From an uncultured Leucobacter sp. (GTDB lineage: Bacteria > Actinomycetota > Actinomycetes > Actinomycetales > Microbacteriaceae): 14,745 nucleotides of DNA. Of this stretch, positions 1-7,469 are shown piece after piece. The notes below the pieces were generated by a model that saw only the letters and a list, made by a program, of their open reading frames with translations, did not search any database and was not told where the DNA came from. The translations under genes and the position numbers were made by a program. Each line of letters opens with the position of its first letter. Positions within the stretch are counted from its first letter, which is position 1. Where the stretch lies: positions 1-14,745 of the forward strand of contig CAMFIY010000031.1 in the NCBI GenBank assembly GCA_945952575.1, read 5' to 3'.

Positions 1-1707
1 GTGCTCGTGGTGGTCCGAGCCGGGCTCACCGCAGCTCTGGCCCGCGCCCGCGGGATCCTGCATGGCCGCGGCCGCGGGGGCGCCGCCGAGCTCGCCGCGC
101 GCGTCGTGGATCGGCGTGCCGCCGACCACGGTGAGATCGGCGCTCTGCTGGAGCATCTCGGCCGGCTCCATGCCGTAGAGGTCGCCGGACCAGACGACCA
201 GGTCCGCGAGGTATCCGGTCTTGAGCATGCCGAGCGCGCCCTCGTGGTGGAACGCATCGGCGCCACCCTTCGTGTAGGCCTCGAGCGCGTGATCGAGGTC
301 GAGGCGCTCGCCCATGGTCCAGGCGTCGCTTCCGTCGAGGCGGGCACGGGTCATCGCGCTGTAGAGGCCGACGAGCGGATCCATCTCCCCCACCTGCCAA
401 TCGCTGGAGAAGGTCACGCGGGCGCCGGAGTCGATCATCGACTTGAACCGCCAGGCGCGGTCCCAGCGGGCCTCGCCGACGTTCTCCATCCAGGTGCCGG
501 CCACGAGATCGGGCGAGGCGTGCCGGGGCTGCATCGCGGCGACGACGCCGAGCGCGTTGAAACGCGGCAGGTCCTCGGGCGCGAGGCATTCCACATGCAC
601 GATCCCGTGCCGGGCGTCGCGTGCGCCGTTCGCGCGCTGCGCGGCCTCGATCGAGTCGAGGGTGAGACGGATGCCCCAGTCCCCCGTGGCGTGCGTGTGG
701 ACCTGATAGCCGAGGCGGTCGAGCTCGACGAACAGCCTGGTGAACTCGGTCGGTTCGAGGCTCGTGTGCCCGCGATGGCCGGGGCGATTCGCGTAGTCCT
801 CGAGCATGGCGGCGGTGTGCGGCTCGATGACGTCGTCGGCGTAGAGCTTGACCGGGCCGAGGGTGAAGCGCTCGTGCTGCGGAGTCTCCCTGATGGCCTC
901 GGTGATGCGGGTGCGGAAGTCGCCGTCGGCGCCGACCGGGTGGTAGATCGCGGCGATGGTGCGCGAGGTCAGCTTGCCCTCCCGCTCGGCACGGGCGAAG
1001 AGGTCGAGCTCGGCGAGCGGCACCTGCGGCTCGACCACGGTCGTGATCCCGAAGCGCGCGGCCATCTCGAGGCTGTTCGTGATCTTGCGGTAGCGGCGAT
1101 CCGGCGAGTACATCGGGATGTCGCGCTGCAGCTCGGCGAGGCCGTCGATGGTCATCGCGCTCGTGTAGAAGTCGGTCACCCACCCGGTCGGCTCACCGGT
1201 GCGGGCGTCGATCTCCGGATTGCCCCACGCGATGTCGCCGCCGTTCAGGATTCCGAGCTTGGCGAGCGCGGGCCGGTTGAGCCATACCGAGTGCTGGTCG
1301 TAGGTGGTGATGAAGACGGGCTTGTCAGTGACGCCCACGAGGTCGTCCGCACAGGGGCGACGCCCCTCGACGACCGAATAGAGCGCGTTCTCGGCGCAGA
1401 TCCATTCGAGCTCGGGGTGCTCCTCGGCGAACTTCGCGATGCGAGCGCGCACCACGTCGAGACTCTGCACCTGGTCGAGGCTGACCGCCAGGTCGTCGTA
1501 GCCGAGCAGCAGATGGTTGTGCGTGTCCGCGACGCCGGGGGTGATCAGCCGACCCTCGAGCTGGACGGTCCGGTGGGCCGCGGGGGCATCGGCCGCGGAG
1601 CCGACATAGCTGATCCGATCCCCGGTGACGCCGAGGGCCTCGGCCCACGGCTGCTCCGGATCGAAGGTACGGATCATTCCACCGAGGTAGAGGGTGTCGA
1701 CGGCCAT
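1..1707 (-). CDS. YtcJ-like amidohydrolase (amidohydrolase family 3), 3' end cut by window edge
   Basis: The frame is open from an ATG at 1707 to the window edge (569 residues, no stop). The protein is a metal-dependent hydrolase of the amidohydrolase superfamily, expected in the cytoplasm; the substrate cannot be read from sequence. Visible features are an N-terminal beta domain, the HxH metal motif (H63, H65, in DTHNHL), a candidate lysine K287 in VKLYAD, HTH at 337-339, H371, and the catalytic Asp D436 in FSSDW. The family's C-terminal GYLADLVVW segment is at about 498-506. The domain is essentially complete by about residue 540. What follows is a Gly/Ala-rich tail ending in a His-rich stretch (DHHEH) that runs off the window. 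The start is supported by an AGGAG Shine-Dalgarno 5 bases upstream. It is divergent from a TetR gene and is the likely target of that regulator. Confidence 0.9.
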   Translation of the reverse strand, partial: MAVDTLYLGGMIRTFDPEQPWAEALGVTGDRISYVGSAADAPAAHRTVQLEGRLITPGVADTHNHLLLGYDDLAVSLDQVQSLDVVRARIAKFAEEHPELEWICAENALYSVVEGRRPCADDLVGVTDKPVFITTYDQHSVWLNRPALAKLGILNGGDIAWGNPEIDARTGEPTGWVTDFYTSAMTIDGLAELQRDIPMYSPDRRYRKITNSLEMAARFGITTVVEPQVPLAELDLFARAEREGKLTSRTIAAIYHPVGADGDFRTRITEAIRETPQHERFTLGPVKLYADDVIEPHTAAMLEDYANRPGHRGHTSLEPTEFTRLFVELDRLGYQVHTHATGDWGIRLTLDSIEAAQRANGARDARHGIVHVECLAPEDLPRFNALGVVAAMQPRHASPDLVAGTWMENVGEARWDRAWRFKSMIDSGARVTFSSDWQVGEMDPLVGLYSAMTRARLDGSDAWTMGERLDLDHALEAYTKGGADAFHHEGALGMLKTGYLADLVVWSGDLYGMEPAEMLQQSADLTVVGGTPIHDARGELGGAPAAAAMQDPAGAGQSCGEPGSDHHEH

Positions 1708-1712
1708 GTCAT

Positions 1713-1717
1713 CTCCT
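1713..1717 (-). promoter_or_regulatory. Ribosome binding site of the amidohydrolase gene
   Basis: AGGAG on the minus strand, 5 bases before the ATG at 1707. It fixes the start of the amidohydrolase gene. Confidence 0.7.
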
Positions 1718-1729
1718 GTTCCGGATCGG

Positions 1730-1744
1730 TTCCCGCGTCGGGAA
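1730..1744. repeat. Short perfect hairpin in the amidohydrolase leader
   Basis: TTCCCG-CGT-CGGGAA is a 6-bp perfect inverted repeat with a 3-base loop. It lies between the predicted transcription start and the ribosome binding site of the amidohydrolase gene. It could be a second operator for a repressor or a structure in the 5' leader. The sequence does not decide between these. Confidence 0.5.
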
Positions 1745-1753
1745 TCAAGTTAT

Positions 1754-1789
1754 TTGACTCAAGAGTAAATTATTTTACGAACTTGTCAA
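1754..1789. promoter_or_regulatory. Candidate TetR operator: nested dyad centred at 1771.5
   Basis: Two pairs of arms share the same centre: TTGAC (1754-1758) with GTCAA (1785-1789), and GTAAA (1765-1769) with TTTAC (1774-1778). Each outer arm also sits in its own small palindrome (TTGACTCAA at 1754-1762; CTTGTCAAG at 1782-1790). The region is strikingly AT-rich for this genome. Its place between a TetR gene and a divergent enzyme gene, on top of a promoter, makes it the best operator candidate. Binding itself is inference. Confidence 0.6.
1762..1789 (-). promoter_or_regulatory. Predicted promoter of the amidohydrolase gene
   Basis: On the minus strand, a perfect -35 TTGACA (1789-1784) is followed after 16 bases by TACTCT (1767-1762), which fits the actinobacterial TAnnnT -10. 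Transcription would start near 1755 and give a leader of about 50 bases. The promoter lies wholly within the inverted repeat at 1754-1789, so a bound TetR dimer would block RNA polymerase. Confidence 0.6.
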
Positions 1790-1830
1790 GAAATAATTTC
1801 GCGATCGAGGATCACGCCCTCGAGACCTGG

Positions 1831-1836
1831 CATACT
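1831..1836 (+). promoter_or_regulatory. Possible -10 element of the tetR gene (leaderless)
   Basis: CATACT ends 6 bases before the ATG at 1843. No Shine-Dalgarno sequence precedes that ATG and no clear -35 is seen, so tetR may be transcribed as a leaderless mRNA. The hexamer lacks the first T of the TAnnnT consensus, so this is tentative. Confidence 0.35.
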
Positions 1837-1842
1837 GACTGC

Positions 1843-2448
1843 ATGGCACGCCCGAGCACCCAGAAGCAGCGCCGCCGAGAAGTCATCGACGCCGCCCTGG
1901 AGGCGGCCGCCGAGCACGGACTGCGCAATCTCTCTCTCACCGACGTCGCCAATCAGGCCGGGGTCACCCGCGGCGCCCTGCTCTACTACTACGACGATCT
2001 GGACGCGATCCTGGTCGAAGCGCACGCAGCGGGGATGGCCCGAGTCGGGTCCGAGCGAGCGGCCCTGGGGGCGCAGGAGACCGGCGCGGCCGCGAAGCTC
2101 GCGGTGGCCGTCGCCGCCGGCCTTCCGAGCGGCCCGGACGATGCGCTGATGCGGATCCTCTACGAGTTCGACGTGTTCGCCGGCAAGTCGCCCCTTCACG
2201 ACGAACTGGTGCAGCGCCTCTACGACGAGCAGCTCGCGCTCTACCGCGGCATCCTGGCCGACGGCGTCGCAGAGGGGTCCTTCGCCCTCACCGGGCCGCT
2301 CGACGACGTCGCGATGAACTTCGTCGCGCTCGAGGACGCCTACGGCCTGCACATCGTCGGCGGCGGCAGCATCACAGTCGCCGCCGCGCGCCGCGCCATC
2401 TCGCTCTACGCGGAGCAGGCCGGCTGCTCGCTCCCCGAGATCGATTGA
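1843..2448 (+). CDS. TetR/AcrR-family transcriptional regulator
   Basis: A 201-residue protein with the usual TetR layout. A basic N-terminus (PSTQKQRRREVIDAAL) leads into a helix-turn-helix at about 30-50 (LSLTDVANQAGVTRGALLYYY). A helical ligand-binding/dimerisation domain fills the rest (about 70-195), somewhat like BetI-type C-termini. The length is normal for the family. The frame is open far upstream of 1843, but that part is antisense to the amidohydrolase, and the family N-terminus begins only at this ATG. It probably represses the divergent amidohydrolase through the nested dyad at 1754-1789, and perhaps itself. The ligand is unknown and may be the substrate or product of the amidohydrolase. 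A strong hairpin follows directly after the stop. Confidence 0.92.
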   Translation: MARPSTQKQRRREVIDAALEAAAEHGLRNLSLTDVANQAGVTRGALLYYYDDLDAILVEAHAAGMARVGSERAALGAQETGAAAKLAVAVAAGLPSGPDDALMRILYEFDVFAGKSPLHDELVQRLYDEQLALYRGILADGVAEGSFALTGPLDDVAMNFVALEDAYGLHIVGGGSITVAAARRAISLYAEQAGCSLPEID

Positions 2449-2454
2449 TCGCTC

Positions 2455-2477
2455 GCCGACGGTCGGAGACCGTCGGC
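2455..2477. terminator. Bidirectional hairpin terminator between tetR and the SHOCT gene
   Basis: GCCGACGGTC-GGA-GACCGTCGGC is a perfect 10-bp stem with a 3-base loop. It sits in the 38-base gap between two convergent genes (tetR ends at 2448, the SHOCT gene at 2487). There is no T-run, which is common for actinobacterial terminators. Position and symmetry suit termination from both sides. Confidence 0.75.
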
Positions 2478-2486
2478 CGAATCGCC

Positions 2487-2762
2487 TCAGGCGAGGAGGC
2501 GCTGCTTCTGCACCTCGAACTCCTCCGGGCTGAGGACCCCCGCATCACGGAGCTGACCGAGCTGCGCGAGCTGATCGAGCAGCGACGGCTGATCGCCGGC
2601 GGTGGGTGCAGGTGATGGTGCCGCGACGGGCGGAGCCGCAGCGGGAGCGGCCGCCGCAGCCGCCGCGTCCTGCGCCGCCCATCTCTGATGCTGGCGGCGC
2701 TGCACGCTTCCGACCACTCTCGCGGCTACCGCTGCACGCGCCGCAGTCTTCAACAGTCCCAT
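2487..2762 (-). CDS. Small SHOCT-domain protein
   Basis: A 91-residue protein. Residues 1-30 form a basic, possibly amphipathic helix (MGLLKTAARAAVAARVVG). Residues 32-57 are a low-complexity Ala/Pro linker. Residues 62-90 are a SHOCT motif (LLDQLAQLGQLRDAGVLSPE, then EFEVQKQRLL), the short C-terminal domain often found on small membrane-associated or oligomeric bacterial proteins. It has no catalytic motif and its function is unknown. The start has a good AAGGAG about 8 bases upstream. It is the last gene of the arginine operon and begins 2 bases after the stop of the DUF6325-like gene, so the two are probably translated together. A second SHOCT protein lies at 7690-8091. Confidence 0.8.
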   Translation of the reverse strand: MGLLKTAARAAVAARVVGSVQRRQHQRWAAQDAAAAAAAPAAAPPVAAPSPAPTAGDQPSLLDQLAQLGQLRDAGVLSPEEFEVQKQRLLA

Positions 2763-2764
2763 GC

Positions 2765-3151
2765 TCAGCTCTCCTTCTCAGCGATGTCGGCTGCGGCGAT
2801 GCCGCCCGTGAGCAGCTCCCGCCCGCCCGCGGCGTCGATCCGATCCGCCAGGCTCGCGAGTGTGCGATCCTCGTAGATCACCACCAGCGCGTTCTCGCCC
2901 CGGTTCAGCTCCCCGACGATCACCGCGAGGTCATCCGCATCCAGCAGATCCGTCTCGATCGAGGCGAGTTCCTCCGGCAGCTCGGCCCGAGCGACCCCGC
3001 CGTCGGCGGAGACCAGCTCGACGTCGAGGATCTCCGCCCCGTGCGTCACGGCGAGCCGGCGCAGCTCCTCGGTGACGGGGGTGAGATCCGCGCCTGCGGG
3101 CACGGAGAAGACCGCGAATCCCACGGGCCCCGTGTATCGATCATCAGACAT
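2765..3151 (-). CDS. Small DUF6325-like protein of unknown function
   Basis: A 128-residue soluble protein with no signal peptide or membrane segment. It reads as a compact alpha/beta fold: GPVGFAVFSV (strand), helix at about 24-38, ILDVELVSADGG (strand), acidic helix region around 58-80, then ENALVVIYEDRTLASLADRI and a C-terminal ELLTGGIAAADI. This pattern (GPV start, hydrophobic strand, aligned 'D-hydrophobic-V-x-x-D', 'ALVVIYED', 'GG-I-x-A') resembles the actinobacterial DUF6325 family; the match is from memory and not a search. Its start overlaps the nhaC stop by 8 bases (shared ATGTCTGA), and the SHOCT gene follows after 2 bases. An operon role linked to the antiporter or the SHOCT protein is likely, but no function can be given. 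Confidence 0.75.
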   Translation of the reverse strand: MSDDRYTGPVGFAVFSVPAGADLTPVTEELRRLAVTHGAEILDVELVSADGGVARAELPEELASIETDLLDADDLAVIVGELNRGENALVVIYEDRTLASLADRIDAAGGRELLTGGIAAADIAEKES

Positions 3152-4679
3152 GCGTCTCTCTTTCCTTCTCCGGTTCGACCTTCTCGATCTTGAACCCCAC
3201 GAATCCGTAGATGACGCTCAGCAACGGGCTGAGGATGTTGAAGAATGCGAACGGCAGATAGAGCAGGGTGCCGACTCCCAGCGTCGATCCCATGAAGGCG
3301 CCGCACGAGTTCCACGGGACGAGCGGCGAGGTGACCGTTCCCGAATCCGCGCAGAGCCTCGACAGATTGGTCGGAGCGAGGCCCCGCTTCGCGAACTCGG
3401 CCCGGTAGGTGCGCGCCGGGAGCACCAGGGCGATGTACTGATCGCCGGCCACGATGTTGAGGCCGAACGCCGAGGCGAACACCGTCAGGTAGAGGCGCCC
3501 GCGACTGTTCGCGCGAGCGATGAGCGGCTCGGTCAGGCGGCCGATGAGCCCGAGCTCGTCCATGAGCGCGCCGAAGGTCACCGCACCGATGATGAGCCAG
3601 AGCGTGAGCAGCATCGAGTCCATGCCGCCTCGCGAGAGCAGGCGGTCGATGTCGGCGATCCCGGTATCCGCGGTGAAGCCGTTGGCCATGGCGGACCAGG
3701 TCGCCTCTATCGCGCCGACGGGGTTCAGGCTCTCGGCCCCGATGAACTCGGCGAAGACGCTCGGCTGCAGGATGGCACCGGATATCCCGGCGAACACGGC
3801 GGCGAAGAAGAGCGACATGGAGGCCGGGACCTTGCGTATCGACAGCACCACCAGGAGCGCCAGCGGAAGCAGATTCCACGGCGTGATCCAATACACCTGG
3901 TCGAGCTTCGCCAGCTCCACATCGGTCGGCGCCGGCGGGCGGGCGTCCCCGCCCGTGGTGAGGCCGAGGATCAGGAAGATCACGACGGCGATCACGAACG
4001 CCGGTACCGATGTCCACGCCTGTGCCCGGATATGGCGCATGACGTCGACCTTCACGATCTGGGCGGTGAGGATCGTGGTCTCGGAGAGCGGCGAGAGCTT
4101 GTCCCCCAGGTATGCTCCGCTGATCACCGCGCCGGCGGTGATCGCGGGCGAGACCCCCAGCATCGCGCCGATGCCCACCAGTCCCACGCCGATCGTGCCG
4201 GCCGTGGTCCACGAACTGCCGATCGACATCGCCACGATGCCGCAGATGATCGCCGTCGCGGCATAGAACCACGCGGGCGAGAGCACGGCGAGTCCGTAGG
4301 ACACCATGGTGGGGATGGTGCCGGAGAGGTTCCAGGTGCCGATCAGGGCCCCCACCGCCAGCAGGATGAAGACCGCCGAGGTGATCGACGCCATCGCGGA
4401 CTGGCCCGCCGCCTGGACGTCGCCCCACGGCCGTCCGTTCTTCAGCGCGACGATGGCGGCGATCAGGCACGATGCGACGAGGGCGACCTGGATCGGCCCG
4501 TCGAGCGCGCCGAGCCCGAAGATCAGCAGCGATGACGCGATGAGGAGGACCATCGAGGCGAGCGGGATCAGCGCGTCGAGCAGCGAAGGATCCTTCGGCG
4601 GACGCGCGGGCCCGACCGCCTCACGGTCATCCGGGCCCCGAACCGGTTCCTCTCCGGAGGGCCCCTGCGGCTCGCTCAT
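3144..4679 (-). CDS. NhaC-family Na+/H+ antiporter
   Basis: A 511-residue polytopic inner-membrane protein of the NhaC family, with roughly 11-12 hydrophobic segments after a polar N-terminal tail (1-32). Diagnostic motifs are ISGAYLGDKLSPLSETTILT (187-206) and DSGTVTSPLVPWNSCGAF (445-462), both typical of NhaC and its relatives. Members exchange Na+ and H+; some exchange organic acids such as malate and lactate, so the exact substrate is open. It lies 24 bases downstream of the arginine deiminase gene and overlaps the next gene, so it belongs to the arginine operon. Ammonia made by the deiminase and proton/sodium exchange would both serve pH homeostasis. The Shine-Dalgarno before the ATG at 4679 is weak, which suggests translational coupling to arcA. 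Confidence 0.9.
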   Translation of the reverse strand: MSEPQGPSGEEPVRGPDDREAVGPARPPKDPSLLDALIPLASMVLLIASSLLIFGLGALDGPIQVALVASCLIAAIVALKNGRPWGDVQAAGQSAMASITSAVFILLAVGALIGTWNLSGTIPTMVSYGLAVLSPAWFYAATAIICGIVAMSIGSSWTTAGTIGVGLVGIGAMLGVSPAITAGAVISGAYLGDKLSPLSETTILTAQIVKVDVMRHIRAQAWTSVPAFVIAVVIFLILGLTTGGDARPPAPTDVELAKLDQVYWITPWNLLPLALLVVLSIRKVPASMSLFFAAVFAGISGAILQPSVFAEFIGAESLNPVGAIEATWSAMANGFTADTGIADIDRLLSRGGMDSMLLTLWLIIGAVTFGALMDELGLIGRLTEPLIARANSRGRLYLTVFASAFGLNIVAGDQYIALVLPARTYRAEFAKRGLAPTNLSRLCADSGTVTSPLVPWNSCGAFMGSTLGVGTLLYLPFAFFNILSPLLSVIYGFVGFKIEKVEPEKERETHV

Positions 4680-4703
4680 GCTCGTCCCGCCCCGGTGCGC
4701 CGC

Positions 4704-5951
4704 TCAGAACTCGACGGGATCGCGCACGATCGGGCAGGTCATGCAGTGCCCGCCGCCGCGGCCGCGGCCCAGCTCGGCGCCGACGATCGGGATGACCTCG
4801 ATACCGGCCTTCCGCAGCTGATCGTTGGTGAGGGTGTTGCGATCGTAGGTGTAGACGACGCCGGGGCGAAGGGCGACGGCATTGTTGCCGCTGTCCCACT
4901 GCTGACGCTCGGACTCGTAGTTGTTGCCTGCGGTCTCGACGACGTGCAGCTTTGCCAGGCCGAGGGACTCGGCGACCACGTCGACGAAGGCTCGGGATCC
5001 GTGATCGATCACCTCGACACCCGGGGCGGCGTCCGAGGGGCGCAGGGAGAAGGTGTGCACCGCGTCCATGATCTTCGGGTAGAGCGTGACGATGTCGCGG
5101 TCGACGAAGGTGAACACCGTGTCCAGGTGCATCGCGGCGCGCAGGCGCGGCATCCCGGCGACGATGACGTGATCGGCCGCTCCCTGTGCGAAGAGCGCCG
5201 CGGCGAGCTGGGTGATGCCCTGACGGGAGGTGCGCTCGCTCATGCCGATGAGCACGACGCCGTTGCCCACGGGCATGACGTCGCCGCCCTCGATCGTGGC
5301 CTGGCCCCAGTTCTCCTCGGGATCCCCCCACCAGACCTTGGCGCCCGTGAAATCGGGGTGGAACCGGTAGATGGCCTTCATGAGCAGCGTCTCGTCGTGT
5401 CGCGCCGGCCAGTAGAGCGGGTTCAGCGTCACCCCTCCGTAGATCCAGCACGTCGTGTCGCGCGTATAGAGCGTGTTCGGCAGCGGGGGCATCAGATACT
5501 CGTTGACGCCCGTCGACTCGCGCGCCAGCGAGACGTAGTCGGTCCGGTAGTCGTCCGGCAGATCCGCCGTGGACATCCCGCCGATCAGGAATTCGGCGAG
5601 CCGGTTCGTCGGCAGCGAGTCGAGGAACGCCCGGGTCCCCTCGACCAGGCCGGGTCCGACCTCGTTCGGCACGACCTTCCGATCGAGCAGCCAGGACTTC
5701 GCCTCGGGGATCTCCATCGTGGCGCCGAGAAGGCCGTGCAGTTCGACGACCTCGACGTCGTTGGAGCGCAGGTTCGCGACGAACTCGGCATGGTCCCGCT
5801 GGCCGTTCTCGACCCACATCACGTCGTCGAAGAGCAGATCGTCGCAGTTGGACGGGGTGAGTCTGCGGTGGGCCAGACGCGGCTCGCACACGAGCACCTT
5901 GCGCAGCTGCCCCACTTCGGAGTGGACGCCGTACCCGGATGATGCTGACAT
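4704..5951 (-). CDS. arcA: Arginine deiminase
   Basis: A 415-residue cytoplasmic enzyme that converts L-arginine to L-citrulline and ammonia. The length and motifs match the family closely. The catalytic residues all appear in place: D165 (TRDTT), E221 (EGGDVMPVG), H275 and D277 (MHLDTVFTFVD), and the nucleophile C403 in GGGHCMTCPI. Substrate-binding motifs FDDVMWVENGQRDH (41-54) and NNAVALRPGVVYTYDRN (356-372) are intact. The start has an AAGGGG ribosome site 8 bases upstream. It lies 54 bases downstream of an APC permease and just upstream of an NhaC antiporter. The usual partners arcB and arcC are absent from the window, so no ATP-yielding route from citrulline is encoded here. Confidence 0.97.
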   Translation of the reverse strand: MSASSGYGVHSEVGQLRKVLVCEPRLAHRRLTPSNCDDLLFDDVMWVENGQRDHAEFVANLRSNDVEVVELHGLLGATMEIPEAKSWLLDRKVVPNEVGPGLVEGTRAFLDSLPTNRLAEFLIGGMSTADLPDDYRTDYVSLARESTGVNEYLMPPLPNTLYTRDTTCWIYGGVTLNPLYWPARHDETLLMKAIYRFHPDFTGAKVWWGDPEENWGQATIEGGDVMPVGNGVVLIGMSERTSRQGITQLAAALFAQGAADHVIVAGMPRLRAAMHLDTVFTFVDRDIVTLYPKIMDAVHTFSLRPSDAAPGVEVIDHGSRAFVDVVAESLGLAKLHVVETAGNNYESERQQWDSGNNAVALRPGVVYTYDRNTLTNDQLRKAGIEVIPIVGAELGRGRGGGHCMTCPIVRDPVEF

Positions 5952-5963
5952 TTGGGATTCCCC

Positions 5964-5982
5964 TTCGGTGTTCGGTGTTCGG
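5964..5982. repeat. Short tandem repeat TTCGGTG next to the arcA ribosome site
   Basis: Two full copies of TTCGGTG and five bases of a third (plus-strand reading) fill the gap between the permease and arcA. On the minus strand they read CACCGAA-type units that end just before the AAGGGG ribosome site of arcA. Copy-number slippage here would alter the spacing between the two genes. Confidence 0.6.
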
Positions 5983-6005
5983 AGAGAGTCGGCGCGGCCG
6001 CGTCG

Positions 6006-7469
6006 CTAGAGCTGGATCCAGCCCGTCGCGAGGCCGACGATGCCCGCGATCGCGCCGACGAGGGAGATGACGAAGATGATGAGCTCGCGGGAGCTGAAGA
6101 CGGTGCGGCCCTGCTCGCGTCGCGTCATCGCGAAGAGGATCGTCGCCGGCGCGTAGATGACGAACGAGAGCAGCAGGAACTCGAGGCCGGCGGCGAAGAT
6201 GAGGAACGCGGTGTAGAGCACGGCCAGGACGGCGACGATCCTGTCGCCGGCGCTGTTCCCGGCGAGGCCGCCCTCGCGGGTGAACACCAGTTTCAACGCA
6301 TAGAGTGCGGCGAGGAAGAACGGGATCAGCGTCAGCGCACTGGTGAGGTCGAGCGCCAGATCCAGCGCGTTGCTCGCGAAGAGCAGGATCACCAGCAGCA
6401 CCTGTACGAAGAGCGAGCTCAGCAGGACGGCGTTGGCGGGCACGCCGTTCGCGTTGGTCTTCGCCAGGAACTTCGGCATGTCCTTGTCGCCCGCGGCGAC
6501 GCTCAGTACCTCGGCGGACATCAGCGACCAGGCCAGATAGGCGCCGAGGACGGAGACGATGAGTCCGACGCTCACGAACCAGCGGCCCCACGGACCGACC
6601 GCGTGCTCGAGCAGACCGGCCATCGACGGCTGGGCGAGATTCGCGATATCCGCCATCGGCATGATCCCGTACGAGACGATCGTGACGGACGCGAACACGG
6701 CGAACACCGACAGGAAGCCGAGGATCGTCGCCTTGCCGACGTCGCTGCGCTTCTTCGCATGACGCGAGTAGACGCTCGCCCCCTCCACGCCCAGGAACAC
6801 GAACACGGTCACCAGCATCGTTCCGCGCACCTGGTCGAACAGCGATCCGGCGTAGTCGGCGCCGCCCCAGTTCTCGGCGAACACGACCGGGTCGAAGACG
6901 AAGATGCAGAGCAGGACGAAGACGACGATCGGCACGATCTTGGCGATCGTGACGATGGTGTTGATGGAGGCCGCGCCCTGGATCCCGCGCCGGATCAGGA
7001 AGTAGAAGCCCCAGAGTCCCAGTGAGGAGATCGCGACCGCCAGGATCGTGTCGCCGGCCCCCAGGCCGCCGGCGCCGAGCCCGGTGAGCGTCGACATGAT
7101 GAAGACCCAGTAGAACGTGTTGCCCGCGCACGCGCTGGCCCAGTAACCGAAGGCCGAGAAGAAGCCGAGATACTCGCCGAAGCCGGCCTTCGCGTAGGCG
7201 TAGACGCCGGCGTCGAGCTTCGGCTTGCGGTTGGCGAGCAGCTGGAACACGAAGGCGAGCATCAGCATGCCCGCGCCCGCGACGGTCCAGGCGATGAGTG
7301 CGCCCGCGACACCGGTCTCGCGCGCGAACCGCCCGGGCAGCGAGAAGACGCCGGCCCCGACCATGGAACCGACGACCATGCCGGTCATGGCCAGCATCGA
7401 GAGCTTGGCCGTCGGCTTGGCACGCCCCTGGATCTCCGTGACTCCGGCGCTGTCTCCGCTGTGCGACAT
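6006..7469 (-). CDS. arcD: APC-family basic amino-acid permease/antiporter (probable arginine transporter, ArcD-like)
   Basis: A 487-residue membrane protein with about 12 transmembrane segments. The TM1 substrate-binding motif of APC transporters is clear at 34-45 (GSMVGAGVFSLP), and LDAGVYAYAKAGFGEYLGFF follows TM2. The overall layout matches the basic amino-acid/polyamine antiporters (ArcD, AdiC, YdgI type). The frame is open upstream to 7736, but the ATG at 7469 is preferred. It has a GGGAGG ribosome site 5 bases upstream, and the permease family N-terminus starts here. Being the first gene before arginine deiminase argues for arginine import. With no ornithine carbamoyltransferase nearby, the exported partner may be citrulline or ornithine, and this is not decided. 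The gene symbol follows context and family, not a specific sequence signature. Confidence 0.85.
   Translation of the reverse strand: MSHSGDSAGVTEIQGRAKPTAKLSMLAMTGMVVGSMVGAGVFSLPGRFARETGVAGALIAWTVAGAGMLMLAFVFQLLANRKPKLDAGVYAYAKAGFGEYLGFFSAFGYWASACAGNTFYWVFIMSTLTGLGAGGLGAGDTILAVAISSLGLWGFYFLIRRGIQGAASINTIVTIAKIVPIVVFVLLCIFVFDPVVFAENWGGADYAGSLFDQVRGTMLVTVFVFLGVEGASVYSRHAKKRSDVGKATILGFLSVFAVFASVTIVSYGIMPMADIANLAQPSMAGLLEHAVGPWGRWFVSVGLIVSVLGAYLAWSLMSAEVLSVAAGDKDMPKFLAKTNANGVPANAVLLSSLFVQVLLVILLFASNALDLALDLTSALTLIPFFLAALYALKLVFTREGGLAGNSAGDRIVAVLAVLYTAFLIFAAGLEFLLLSFVIYAPATILFAMTRREQGRTVFSSRELIIFVISLVGAIAGIVGLATGWIQL

Noticed and set aside
1..1842. Long plus-strand frame continuous with tetR, giving an 815-residue fusion
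   Set aside because: It is antisense to the amidohydrolase, which has full family motifs. The extension has shadow-like composition, and the TetR N-terminus begins at 1843.
3072..4535. Plus-strand frame of 487 residues antisense to nhaC
   Set aside because: It is a mirror of the nhaC codon bias, rich in Arg, Asp, Glu and His, without domains.
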